Of a stretch of DNA of 64,000 nucleotides, positions 12,601-24,516 are shown in pieces. The notes beneath the pieces are model-generated. The model made no database searches. It saw only the letters and a program-made list of their open reading frames with translations, and was not told the origin of the DNA. Each line of letters opens with the position of its first letter. Within the stretch, counting starts at the first letter, position 1. Both the position numbers and the translations under genes were made by a program. This DNA comes from Phallusia mammillata (Eukaryota; Chordata; Ascidiacea; Phlebobranchia; Ascidiidae): positions 23,567-87,566 of the forward strand of contig QLIY01000307.1 in NCBI GenBank assembly GCA_003260075.1. Direction: 5' to 3'.

Positions 12601-15388
12601 TGTGACTGGAACTTCCGCTTTAACGTTTCTAGTCCGAAAGTCTTTTCAAGAGAAGCGTCTACCCTAATGATGTAACTAATGTCAAACAACCTATAAGAAT
12701 ATTCCGCAAACCGTTTCACAGTCAATTCACACTTAGAAAATATTTAAAAATAATTAAAATGCAAGTGAAAATTTTGTAAATACTAAAACACCTTGATATG
12801 ACTTATATTAATGAAATATTTACGTTGGTTTTAAACAGCACAGTCGCTGCAATTGGCCCGTTGTTGTACCGTTTGCATGTTTTTATCGATAGTTATTTTA
12901 AGGTTATAGCTGCTAGGGTTCAGACAACTGAATAAAAAATGAATTTCAGACAATCAGAAGAATATCAATTGTCTTAAAATTGCGATGCAATTGTTTTCAG
13001 TGTCACGTAACAATCACTGGATTGTGTTCCTTTGCATAATTTAAAGCTTGTATTACTTTCAAGTATTCTCTAGTTGCCCCCCCCCCAATTGTTTTCAGTG
13101 TCACGTAACAATCACTGGATTGTGTTCCTTTGCACAATTTAAAGCTCGTATTACTTTCAAATATTCTCTGATTACATTTGATTAAACTTAACAACTTAAG
13201 TATCGCTGTTTCAGTCGTTTCTTCTTCAAATAATTGGTATTTTGAAACTTTACCACACAGAAATTGTTTTACCAATTTTTTGACAAAATAAATTTTGTCG
13301 AAAATCCGCAAATTTTATGTCAAAAAAGCCCAAAATAGGTTTAAAGCCAGGTTTCTTTTTTATTTTGAAATTTTCGTCAACCATTCCCGTATAGCTGGCT
13401 TTGTTTTCAAAACTAAATTTAAAAATGGATAATCGAATTATCCCGAAATAGCCATCAGGTGTTGTTATGATTTCCTTTTCCGCTAATTCCGTTCCCGCGT
13501 TTTCCGCAGATCAGCTTTTCCGCTACTTCCCCCGTTCTCAGCAACAAACGAAGATTTCCATTTTATTTCCGAACAGCTCCTTCTGATCGATTTCAGGTTA
13601 ACTTTTTTGCTTTGTTTTAATCCTTTTGGTTTAGGCCCATGCTGGTTTTCAAACTTATTGTTCTATGCTGTCTACTCATATTTTTAAACTCTGTGGAGAG
13701 TTGTAAGTCGGGACGGGTTTGGGCTTAAAAAAACGGGCTTGATTCGGGCCTGACTTTACACTCTTTGTCAATATTTTATTTGAATAAATTTAACTAGCTA
13801 AGTAGCCACTTGCTGTACCTGACCTTATGTCAAACAGCCGCAGAACGCCTTGTTTAAGACCAATTGTTTTATGTGTCTGTTGGTCTTTCCTGAGGCTTCA
13901 AGTATAGGCCTGTCAATCAAACTTTCGGGCCTAAACAGGCTTCTCAAAAACGATTCGGGTTCGGGCTCAAGTTTCGGGTCTGTTTACAACTCTTGGTCTG
14001 CGACTTTCAAACTTCTTCATCTTTAGGTTGGTGCGATGATACAACTGCTGAAGGTCAACGGCTGGAGATATGTTTCCTTTATTTACGAGGACAACGATTA
14101 TGGTAAACAGGTTTAGATTAATCCGTTTGTTTTAATGTAAATCTTTGGATTCAGTTGCTTTCGACGCAGCCCAAAACCCAGACATTGTATGCACTAACAC
14201 AGGGGCCGGCAACATACGGCCCGCGATGGGATTTTGAGCGGCCCGCAGACAGTTTCCGGTCTTACATGATAATGTGGCTCGCGGCCACAGTCTGCCGCAA
14301 TTCCCCACTACTTGCGACTGTAACGCCCCCCAATAGCAAAAAACTTTCCCGCTGTTGTTACCATTGCACCTTACGTCCATTGTTACGACATAACTGCCTA
14401 CCTTGTGTGTGGTTTTCTTTGTTTCCACAGGTGTAGCCTAGTTAGTGTTTCAGCAGTCTGTGAGCCTGTGGTGTATGCATTAAATTTGCTGTGGTGTATA
14501 ATTTTAGATTATATCAGTTAGATTGTTTGGACTGTATTGTAATTGTGACGTTCTTGATTGTATTTGGTTTAGGTGGTCAAAAATCCGTTTTAAATCTCTG
14601 GATAAATACGCGATTAATGTATCGATTCAGGAATCCGGCCCGCCAAGCCCTTCATTTTCCCATTTCAGGCCCGACAACTGGAGAAGTTGCCCGCCCCTGC
14701 ACTAACACCACTGGTCATATACTGTTTCGTTTTTTTTAAACCTTGATGTTTTCAAATTTCTAGAAGCCAGTGTTCTCAAACTTTTTAGGGTTGTGACACA
14801 TAAAAAAATTAATACCTTTTCGCGACAGAGTTAATTTTGTCCTAAATCTCGAAAACGTAGATTTACACTTCACAGAATAAATATTAGATTTCGCAGTTTG
14901 AGAATAACCAGTTTAAACACACAGTGATTAAAACCATTAAAAAAGTATTTCAGCCAATGCTGTAACTTAACCCAAAGTTACACTACTCTGTCATTGTTTC
15001 CAACTTACGGGCTGCTAAATCCCTATGGCGTCCGTGTGGTGAAACAGATTCTAGGAATTAGCTAACTTTTAGTATTTTCCCACTGTTCAAACCAGTTACC
15101 AAACCCATTGGTTTTAAATTCATGTCTTTATTCAGTATTAGTTACAAAAAAACAACAAAAGTTTTATTTCGGGACAGTTATAGAGTGCTACGATTTCTAT
15201 TTTTCTATTATGTGTTGTAATTCGACATGCGCACCTCTCATCCACACAGGAACCCACGCTTTCGACGCTTTCCAGACGCAGACGGCCGGCTCATCCATTT
15301 GTATTGCCGTCGAGATCAAGTTGCCAAGGACGCCGAGTGAACAGGCTGTTGACGTCATGATCGAACGGCTGGCATCAGATTCAACTGC

Positions 15389-15468
<80 letters not shown>

Positions 15469-18400
15469 TTGAAGTTGCTGAGATGTCTAGTGCAGTGGTA
15501 GGCAACCGCCGGTTTTTTTTTAGTTCGTTACCGTGCCGTATATATACAAATTTTTTTTTCAGGTTAAATGCTTTGAAACATTTAGCCCATGTATCCAGTG
15601 GTGGGATACAAATTTTTTGTCAGCCAGTTTTATCACAAAAGTCATATTTTTCAGCCGTTTCTGTTACAAGTCTATTGACAGTAACCAATAATGCTAACTA
15701 GTTCGCTGATCTCTTTTTTTTCGTGAGACAGTTCTATGGATCCGGTGCGAACCGGCTGAATCCCAACACTGCATTCATAGTATAAGTTTGCTCTGTATCA
15801 AATATTTTCTTTTTCTTCCGTTAGTGGTGATCGTGTTTGCGACCGAATACAACTTGGCTTTGATATTGAAGAGTGTCCACATGAAGAAAATGGAAACGAG
15901 ATTTCAGTGGATTGGATCCGACACGTGGAATGGAATCCAGATTAACGATCTACTCGTCTTCCTGAAAAAGTTAGTTTTGTTTTCGTAAAATTTCTTGGCA
16001 CAAAGCATGTGAAAATTGTCATATGTCTCGGCAAACACACAAGCTCCCTGAGTACACTGAGGATCCCCCCCCCCTTAGTTTTGTTTTCGTAAAATTTCTT
16101 GGCACAAAGTATTGTGAAATTTTCTCTCTCGGCAAACACACAAGCTCCCTAAGACACTGAGGACCACTGTGAGCAACATTAGATGTACACACTGTGGCCA
16201 CACACCAGTTTATGCGCAGCATAGATTTTTATGTGTCTGGACATACACACAAGCTCCCTAAGTACACTGATGACCACTGTGAGCTACATTAGATGTGCCA
16301 ATACCCAAACTAACAAATGACATTTATTTTAGCGATTCTTATACCGATGTGTTGAACACTGCCATCGACGGAGCCATTTCACTGACTCTCCACTCTTTGC
16401 CGGATGAAAACTTTGAAACATTTATCCGCACGATGACGACAGAGAGCACCAAGAATCCATATTTCGCCAACTACCTCGCTTTTCTTCACAAATGCTCGCT
16501 CGATGGATCTAACGTAAGAATTTTAATGTTTGCCTTCGAGCTGCTTTTGAAGCATTCATGACAGATTCTGCATTTTCTTGACTTTTGGGATTTTTGAACA
16601 GTGGTGGTAACATGTATTGCTTGTTAATATGGGCCGAGACGGGATAAGGACCCACTACCTTAAGAGCAAGTCTTATTCGACAAATTAGGGTCAAGACGAA
16701 AAATAACCGTAATCAGATTTGCGCCTTTTTTAACAGAAAAACTTTCCTTTTAATTAAAATTTAGCAACCAAAACTGTTTTCGTTTTCAAATATAGTCAAC
16801 GTTGGTTAATCCGGGCCCGTTTGGGCATAAAAAATTGTCCGGAATAGGCAGCAATCCAGATTAACCGAATCCAGATTAATCGAATCCAGATTAACCAAAC
16901 CGAATCCGGCTTAACCGAAGTTATAATTAACAAATAGCTTTCCTCCTTGCCGTTAAATGTTTTTATCTCTATTATTAGAATTCCCAATAATCTTACTCTC
17001 AATGCTGAAACTCTTGCGATATTTTTGCGATTACCTTTCAGCCATCCATACCACTGTGTCCTGAGAACATGACTCTTCCTGACGATCAGGAACTGAGCTT
17101 AATGCTGCAAACCGCCGCCAACGCTCCTATGGCTTACGCTCACGCCTTACATGATGCTCAGAAGCAATTGTGCAAAGATCCCGAGGTTCCGGTTTGTGAT
17201 GAGGTAAAATATTTTGATCTTTAGTCTTCTGCTCAAAACGCAAACTTATGACAATTTCTGACTTACCACTGTTACTATATGTGAAGTAGCACGACTTTCT
17301 ATTTAATGATGTAAGCTTCGTAGCTCAGTTGGTAGAGCGCGAGTCTCGAAAAGACCCCTGTCATTGGTTCGAATCCCATAAGGCTGTAGTTTTTCTAGCC
17401 TGTGCCTTGTCCCCGATAACCATTATCGGCTTGATTCGGCAACGCCTTCAGCGGGCCTGGTGTACTATGATTTCTACATGTGTGTGACGTGATCGCTGGT
17501 CTGCATCAACGTTTCAGGGATGACGCCCGGTAATTTGACTAGTTTTTGCAGCACAATTTACATATTTTTCTAGCCCGTACCTTGCCATTTGGGAATGCTT
17601 GTTGATTTGGTACAACGCCGTCAATACGTACTATGAGTTGTTCAATAAACAAATGTTATAGGCTTCGCGCCAACCGGCTATCTTTAGATGCTTCTATGTA
17701 TATCCACTTAATAATGTTGCCGTTTAATGTCGAGTTTTTTTGACAATTGATGCGAACAAATATTACATTTTTTAGTTTGCAAAGCTCACCGGCGACCAAC
17801 TCCGCCAGTATTTGCAAAACGTGAGCTTCCCTTCTTCCAACAACCAAAACTTCACATTCGATGAATTCCAAGACGGCCCTGCTCTTTACGACATCTGGCG
17901 GTACGATGGCGTGCATTCGCGTCAATGGGAATTAATTGGAGTATATAAAGACAATATGGGTACAAAAAAGCTTAAAGTTGTAATCTTCGCAAAAGGGCAA
18001 CTACACCATTAGTTTATCTCACTTGAAATAGTAATCTTGTCGTGTACAAATTTTCGTTGCCCAAAAATATCTTATAACCAGTGGTGGAATTTATCGATTC
18101 GCACCGGTTCTATAGAACCGTCTCACGAATTTTTATGAGATCAGCCAACCGATTAGCATTACTGGTTACTGCCAATGGACATTTTATAACAGAACCGGCC
18201 GAAAAATATGACATCTGTGATATAACCGGCTGACAAAAAAATGAATTCCACTACTGCTTGAAACTCAATTGATTTTTGCTGATTTATTCCAGTATGAATT
18301 CATTTTCAAATTTTTATTTGTTCAATCTAAAATTCTTTAATCTAAACTTGTTATATTTGACCTGTAGTAAACTTCTATAACGAGACGCTGGCTGGCGGTC

Positions 18401-21400
18401 GGGGTCAAATAAGCTCAACATGTGGTGCTGAATGTGCGATGGACGAATACATGTTATTTCAGGAGGTAAAGAAATGGTTATTTAATATATTTTTATCATT
18501 AATAATTTTTGTCTTGATACTGATAACATGATAAAATTAGTGGTTAAACAGTCTAATCATGTGGTTTTGCTGTAGCTACATTATTTTAATATTAACAATT
18601 AGGAGATTTAAAAAACTAACTTTTTTGTCCAATTAATAAATTCCACATGTTTAGAGACAGTAGCTCAACGAATTTAATTGATTAATTTGTACAACGTGTT
18701 GCAAAATATCAAGCCAATTTGCGTGTCTACTGTGTTTGTGTTGACACGTTTTAATGCTTCAGGTGCAAACTTGCTGTTGGATTTGCGTGAAGTGTCGTGA
18801 AAATAACATCGTTGTCACAAACGTAACGGATGATGGGAATCGAACTTATTGCAAAGAATGTGGAAATGACTTCTTCGCAAGCAAAATGAAGTAATTTCTA
18901 CAAATATTTTGAGAGTTTTAGTTCTCATCAATTATTTATCGTATTCATTATATCGCAAGTTCCTTTTTATAGTTTTATAAGTTAAAATACTGTTTATGTC
19001 AGGGTTTAAGCAGGACGGAAATTGCCCTTTTAATAAACGAATTCCAAATTAGTCCCCAAAGTCACCGAATACAAAAAATACAGAGTGTGTGGTCAGGACC
19101 GAATCAACCCCGTTTTGCCCCAAACTCGAACCCAAAAAGCTTTGTGCAGCATACGAGGCAGACAACGGTGCTTGCGATTCGACTTTCGGCGGTTTCTCCA
19201 CTGAGCCTGTGTTGCTCAGTAGCTCGTGAGCCCCGAAAAGACTCCTGGCGTAGGTTCGAATCCCACCGCAGGCTAGATTTTCCTAACCTACACCTTTCTC
19301 AAAAAGCTTTGTGCAGCATACGAGGCCGGCAACGGTGCTTGTGATTCGACTTTCGGCGGTTTCTCCACTGAGCCTGTGTAGCTCAGTTGGTAGAGCGCGA
19401 GTCCAGAAAAGACTCTTATCGTGGGTTTGAAATCTCTTGCAATATGGTGGTGTCTTCAATGGCCTGGCGTACTGCGTTCTTCACTAATTGTGACTTTACA
19501 ACATTGCAGTCGAACCTGCATTCCTGTGTCTGTTCATTTCCTCTCCTTCGAAGAGCATTGGGCTTGGGCAGTTGCGGTTGTCAGTTGTTTCGGTCTCCTT
19601 CTCACAATCTTCACCGCAATCATCTACCTCTGCTACTGGAACACTCCGCTCATCCGGGCATCGGGTCGCGAGCTCTCATCCATCATACTCGTGGGACTTT
19701 CCCTCGCATTCGTGACGTCGTTTTTCTTCTGCTTTGAGCCAACTCGGGTGCTTTGTTCACTTAGGTGAGTCATGCACTTAGGTTTAAGTAGAAAAAACAA
19801 GAAATCAATTAAAACGCGCCAAGCTTAACCTCGGATGGAATGTTTTTCCACTCGTGTTCGGCCATGGACCACTATCGTTTCTAACAAGCTTATTGACGTG
19901 AAATATGTTCGCCCCCCCCCCTAAGTAGAAAAAACAAGAAATCAATTAAAACGCGCCAAGCTTAACCTCTGATGGAATGTTTCTCCACTCGTTTTCGGCC
20001 ATGGACCATCATCGTTGCTAACAAGCATATTGACGTGAAATATGTTCAGTTCAATTAAATGAATATCGTAAATCTGTCCATTGTGTTAAGTAAAGATAAA
20101 AAAAGCATCAACCACAAACGTATTGGATTGAAATTTATTCCTTGAATACCGAATTTCTAGGAGTGATATTGCACAACTGACAGCTAACAATAAATACCCA
20201 ATAACTTGAAGAAACTTTTTTCGTAGTGAATATTCAACAAATTATATGCTTCAGTTTGTCACCAAATATAATGAACGTTCTGTTAACCACCAGTTGAGAA
20301 CCACTGCTCTAATGTGAGTCCCAACCGTACAATGTTTGTGGTAACGATGTAGCTGCGCGTTTACCTCTATCCACCGATTGTTCCCGCTAATTTGGCGCGC
20401 TTCTTAACATCCCAACGTTACGTAGCTATTTCAAGTTGAAAATTTTAGCGCAATTTTGCTGCTACGATTTGTTTCACCAAGCGTTTAGTAAACTCAACTC
20501 AATCCAAGAACATTAATAAAAGAACTGAATTTGTCATTTTGTTTGAAAGCAGCATAAGTAAGACAGTATATCAGTTATTCGAACCTTTAATTTTTCCTTA
20601 AATCAATAAAAGGCAAGTCGTCATCGAGGTGCAAGCTTCACACTTCATTATATTCCCTTGTAAAATAATTTGGTAAAGTTGAATCTAATTTTGATTTGTT
20701 TCAGACGACTTGCAACCGGAATAAGTTTCTCTCTCATCTACTCGGCAATCTTGGTTAAAACTGTTCGAATCTCTCTGATATTCAACACACTGGGTCGAAA
20801 GTTGGTTCGAGATTACAAGCGTCTCTTGCGCCCTCTACCGCAAGTAGGTGGTTTACCACGTAATGATGTGAACTAGACTGTTTTTTGTTTGTTAGTGTAA
20901 ACGTTACCTGTTGAAACGTTAGCTCTGGCTTCAAGAATAGTGATATTAGCTCAAAAGGGCACAAAATCATGTAAACAATGTATGCCAGTGCCTTTATTAA
21001 TTTGAAAGCATTTATTTAGCCCTGGGGTCGGCAACCTTTTAGGTGACGCGTGCCAATTTACTTGTTACTTCCATGTGTTAATGACCTCGCGTGCCAAAGT
21101 TTTTCTTAAATAATAGTGGTTCGTGCCAGCAGAAATCAATAATAAAGAGAAAGCATAGCGTTTTGTGCACGTAAGGCTGAATTTTAAGACAATGGCTAGG
21201 TAAAAACTATAAACAAGCAGTGTAACAGGTTAAATTGTTACTTCAATATAAACACGCAAGTCGGTTGGCGTGCCATGAAAAACCACCTCGCGCGCCAACC
21301 TTGACACACGTGACAGGGGCAGCCGACCCCTGATTTAGACGTTTCCAAAAATTAAGCTTTTGTTTTAATCTTCAGGTTGTTATTGCCGCTGTTCTCACAT

Positions 21401-24400
21401 CGGTTGAGATTTTTCTCTTAGTCATCTGGCTTGTCATGGTCCCACCCGAAGTGGCTAAACGACGATCTGCAGCTTTACACGTAAGTTTCCAATAATATTT
21501 TAGCTTTTCTTATAGTTTATGGAGTAGATTTACATTTTTGTAGTTTTTCTAATGTTTTGTCCACATTAGCTTGACGGGAACAAAACAGACATTTGCGATG
21601 TCATCAAACAATTTCATCACCCACATAAAATAAGCGTCATACACGACACAAACCAAAGACATGATGTCACCAAGTTGTGACGTCATTAAACAATTATAAA
21701 TTCTGATTTTTTTTCAAAATTTGCGATTTTAACAAATGTTTTCAAACCGACCAATTATGACGTCACAACCATATCTGTGACGTAACATTATGTTTAGGAC
21801 GACATCCCGACCGACTTCCTTGACTGCTCCGGACTGCGCGATCACGTGATCCTCATCGGAATCTCTTATCCGATCATCCTGGTTCTCATCTGTTCCGTGT
21901 ACGCGTTCCGCATCCGAAAAGTCCCGGCAGGTTTCAACGAAGCCAAGCACATCGGATTCGCGGTTTACACGACGCTGGTGATTTGGTTAGCTCAGGTGGG
22001 TTTGGGGCAGAGTTGTCCGGCCGGGTTCGGGCTTGGGTTTCTTTAAATAACGGGCTTGATTCGGGCCTGACTTTACACTCTGTTTCAGTAATTTTTTGAA
22101 TAGATTTAACCAGCTAAGTAGCCAGTTGCTGGACTTGACCTAATATCAAACAGCCCTAAAACGCCTTGTTAAAGACCAACTGTCTATTGTGTTTGATGTC
22201 TTGGTCTTTTTTGAGGCTTAAATGTACAGGCCTGTCCATCAAACTTTCGGGCCTAAACGAGCTTTTCAAAAACGATTCGGGTTCGGGCCGGATTTCGGCC
22301 TTGTACTTTCGGGTTCCGGTTCCAGTTCCAGCACCGTTTACAACTCTTGGTGGCGCTATCAAAGTAATTGTAAAAGTAAATTCTGTTCTTTTGTGCTGCG
22401 ATACAAAACGGCTGAAAACGATGGAATTGTTTTTTTTTCTCCCATAATTTATTTGTGCAGTTAACAAAACCGAAGAAATCCAGTTCATAAGAAGTGACAT
22501 TCATTCCTCTGAAATGTTTGTACTGAGGCGTATTTAACATCATTAGTGAACCTTATTCTTGGCGGCATTTTGCACACAAGGTTGTGGATTCCAATCCTGT
22601 CTCGGACTCCTTATAGTTCCATGGGCAAAGTAACAATAAGCAACTTGATTGAAAACAAAACTGTGCTGGAACGTACAAAGCGATTGCCCTGGTGATAACA
22701 GCAACGATTGTTTAATTGTCTGCTTTAAAATGTATTCGGTAGATACAATCTCACTGACAGTTTTGTTTAATGTCCAACCTACTCCATACAAGTTTTATTA
22801 TTTATATTTTCATGAAGGTTTCCACTTACCTCGCAAATTCGTCCACTGATGTCGTGCTCAGGGACGCCATCTACTGTCTGGGTCTGTCACTTAACGGTCT
22901 CATCATTTTATTCGCGATGTTCGGACCCAAAATCTACATCGTCATGTTTCGACCGGAGAAAAACAACCAACGTATGGTGATGGGAACGCAAGGTAACGTT
23001 TAATGATCAAATGTTTGAAGTGAAGAAGTCCATGTGACGAATGATGCATTGCATAAAGTATTCACAAATTATGTTGAGCAGAAAAAAAAATAAGACATAA
23101 TAGAACCAGTGGTGGGATTCATTTTTTTCCAGCCGGTTCTGTTACAAAAAGTCCATTGACAGTAACCAGTAATGCCGGTTCGCTGATCTCATAAAATTTT
23201 GTGAGACGGTTCTATAGATCCGGTGCGAACCGGCTGAATGCCACCACTAAATAGAACACTTGTTGTAAGTGACCAAAGCATTGAATGAAACGACTCACTC
23301 TTTATAGCTGTTAATCCCTGAACAGCACCACACAGCAGTTTAACTCTGTCAAATTTACGGCGGCACATGTATTGATTTAGATCAGATACTTTCTACATAA
23401 ACATTGCCTGTTGTTTAGCCACTATTTCAATGTGATAACTTACTTGTTGTAACACCGCACTAAAGGTGTTTTGTCTGTTTAAAAAGCTAAGCACATTTTT
23501 TTCTTGGATTTCTAAATTTTCACGTAACCTTGCGGCGACCTAGCAATAACAAAGAACATGTGATCTAACACGTGATTTACCACGTTCAGCTTCCCGCATG
23601 AGGTCGCTAAGTTCGCAGCACCACTCATCCTACTCGCGGGGTAGAGTGGATGACCGGAAGCGCTCCTCTCAACTTCCGCTTCCCCAAGTCAACAACAACA
23701 ATGCGCACAGCGACACCTGTCGGAATCTGTACCTTAAGCGTCAGGCTGACGTCAGAAGTCACGTGACAAACGGTGTAATGCCGACAACCAATGGGAACGC
23801 GTATGTCACGGAGGAAGAGGTGAGTGCAAAAAATAATAGAGATTAAGTTGCTTTTTATATATGTAAGCTATTGTGACATGCTTGCGTTTAATTCTTTTTT
23901 CTTTTGTTTACCGTGCACTGTACTACGCGCATTCAGTGTTATTAACCCTGATGAAGGCGACCTGTACAGGACGTCGAAACGTCGGAATAAAAATGCAATT
24001 GCCAGAAGAGCTCTATAAACTTGAAGTTGCATTTTCGTCCCACCAATATTTTCTTGTTACTGAGATTTATAATTTAATAATTCATTTCAAAACTTTATGT
24101 AGGTTGCTGAAGTTAGGGCCACGTCACCGACGAATACAAACAACGTCCATGATTGCGATATGACGTCATCTGACGAAGCCCCATCTGTGACGTCACAAGA
24201 CAGCAGACGCTGGGAGAGAGACTTTATGCGTAGTTTTGACGCAATCGCGTCATCAACTCAACAAAAAACGACGTTACGCAACAATAATGACGTCAAAACA
24301 ATCGATGACGTCATTGATACTCGGATGTCACGTGTCTATGCGGATGATTGCTTTCCGAAAGAAAAATACGGCCGGGAAAAACACGGATGGTTAAATCGAG

Positions 24401-24516
24401 CGTTTGAATCCGAAGGTTGGCTCGAGCGATCCCGAAGTTTACCGAAGTCTTCCGAACTTTTCCGAAAATCGACGAGTCGAAAAGGTGTGAGAAGAAATTC
24501 GTCGATGAAGATTTGA
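9620..24516 (+). CDS. Metabotropic glutamate receptor-like class C GPCR
   Basis: Nineteen exons: 9620-9808, 11413-11535, 12045-12176, 13510-13596, 14027-14102, 15250-about 15390 (3' end lost in a gap), 15825-15969, 16333-16513, 17042-17203, 17776-17959, 18368-18465, 18763-18890, 19510-19764, 20705-20843, 21376-21480, 21798-21995, 22818-22992, 23590-23819, 24103-24516. Phases agree at every testable join. Order: signal peptide (LFLLIILPSLVGA), Venus-flytrap ligand domain (KLGGLF, YTIDRINSD, ISFSATSPVLSNK, GSDTW), nine-cysteine linker (TCCWICVKCRENN), seven transmembrane segments (exons 13-17) with the mGluR hallmark FNEAKHIGFAVYTT, and a Ser/Thr-rich tail ending RRNSSMKI. About 1,060 residues, normal for the family. 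The start is chosen for its signal peptide. Residues expected to touch the glutamate side chain differ (see findings), so the ligand may not be glutamate. Confidence 0.9.
10065..10414. mobile_element. hAT-type MITE, family with CAGAGTTGTAA ends
   Basis: Terminal inverted repeats CAGAGTTGTAA / TTACAACTCTG with GGGCCGGG-type subterminal repeats. Flanking 8-mers CATGTGTC (10057-10064) and CATATGTC (10415-10422) match at 7 of 8. It lies in receptor intron 1. Relatives are at 13696-13993, 22008-22347 and 40772-41163. Confidence 0.8.
13077..13086. other. 10-C placeholder between duplicated contig ends
   Basis: Exactly ten C. The roughly 80 bases before it (from CAATTGTTTTCAG) recur just after it with a few substitutions, so the same intron sequence is present twice. 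Confidence 0.8.
13696..13993. repeat. MITE copy, CAGAGTTGTAA family
   Basis: Same internal order as the 10065 element (ACGGGCTTGATTCGGGCCTG, ACTTTACACTCT, AAGTAGCCACTTGCTG, TCAAACTTTCGGGCCTAAAC) and the same ends, AGAGTTGTAA / TTACAACTCT. No target duplication could be defined. Confidence 0.7.
14200..14699. mobile_element. hAT-type MITE, 500 bp, perfect 8-bp duplication
   Basis: Ends CAGGGGCCGGCAAC and TTGCCCGCCCCTG are inverted repeats. The 8-mer CACTAACA is found on both sides (14192-14199 and 14700-14707). It sits in receptor intron 5. Confidence 0.85.
15391..15465. other. Poly-C run, masked gap that truncates receptor exon 6
   Basis: A 75-base C run begins inside the open frame of receptor exon 6 before any splice donor. 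Exon 7 needs one base of carried-over phase, so the exon end and donor must lie in the missing sequence. The apparent poly-Pro protein here is an artefact. Confidence 0.8.
15492..15780. repeat. Nested MITEs
   Basis: The left part (GTGGTAGGCAACCGCCGG, then GTTCGTTACCGTGCCGTAT) matches the 43612-43846 family. From about 15598 a CAGTGGTGGGAT-type element like those at 23107 and 47729 is inserted. Only partial element ends are present. Confidence 0.65.
16850..16920. repeat. Short tandem repeat of about 15 bp
   Basis: Four diverged copies of AATCCAGATTAACCG lie in receptor intron 8, preceded by a GTTAATCCGG block that may be one end of a small repeat element. Confidence 0.6.
17313..17545 (+). repeat. 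tRNA-derived SINE in a receptor intron
   Basis: The head contains a pol III box A (TAGCTCAGTTGGTAGAGCGC) and box B (GGTTCGAATCC, 17366-17376), as in a tRNA gene. A non-tRNA tail shared with 600-746 follows, including ACTATGATTTCTACATG and GATCGCTGGTCTGCATC. The acceptor halves do not pair as in a working tRNA, so a SINE is preferred. Confidence 0.75.
18079..18256. mobile_element. MITE, CAGTGGTGG family (inverted copy)
   Basis: Ends CAGTGGTGGAATT and AATTCCACTACTG. The interior carries GCACCGGTTCTATAGAACCG and a GGCTGACAAAAAAA block in reverse order to the copies at 23107 and 47729. Flanks CTTATAAC / CTTGAAAC match at 6 of 8. Confidence 0.7.
19190..19440 (+). repeat. Two tandem tRNA-derived SINE heads
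   Basis: Two copies of a GTTTCTCCACTGAGCCTGTG leader run into tRNA-like heads. The first has a damaged box A and an intact box B (AGGTTCGAATCC). The second keeps TAGCTCAGTTGGTAGAGCGC but has a decayed box B. They stop about 70 bases before receptor exon 13. Confidence 0.65.
19912..19921. other. 10-C placeholder between duplicated contig ends
   Basis: Ten C separating two near-identical copies of an intron segment that starts TAAGTAGAAAAAACAAG and ends AAATATGTTC. The copies differ at a handful of sites, like two alleles. Confidence 0.8.
21022..21332. mobile_element. hAT-type MITE (GGTCGGCAACC ends)
   Basis: Left end CTGGGGTCGGCAACC and right end GGCAGCCGACCCCTG. Flanks ATTTAGCC / ATTTAGAC match at 7 of 8. 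It is in receptor intron 14, with a GCGTGCCAA repeat in its interior. Confidence 0.75.
22008..22347. repeat. MITE copy, CAGAGTTGTAA family, beside a splice donor
   Basis: Begins CAGAGTTGTCCGGCC about a dozen bases after the donor of receptor exon 16 and ends TTTACAACTCT. The interior is the same as the 10065 element. The donor itself is intact. Confidence 0.7.
23107..23249. mobile_element. MITE, CAGTGGTGG family, perfect 8-bp duplication
   Basis: A 143-bp element starting CAGTGGTGGGATTC and ending GAATGCCACCACTA, flanked by AATAGAAC on both sides (23099-23106, 23250-23257). It is in receptor intron 17. Confidence 0.85.
23948..23985 (+). ncRNA. Hammerhead-ribozyme-like core motif
   Basis: CTGATGA is followed by a hairpin (GGCG-A-CCT-GTAC-AGG-A-CGTC) and then GAAAC. 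This is the order of the hammerhead catalytic core around stem II. A second copy at 30239 varies at the stem bases while keeping pairing. Stems I and III were not resolved, so activity is unproven. Confidence 0.4.

Noticed and set aside
17313..17385. Possible tRNA gene
   Set aside because: Boxes A and B are good, but the acceptor ends do not pair, the anticodon arm is poor and a SINE tail follows, with sister copies at 19190-19440.
19387..19737. Alternative long frame over receptor exon 13
   Set aside because: It overlaps the membrane-spanning exon in another frame; the mGluR match and phase continuity fix the true frame.
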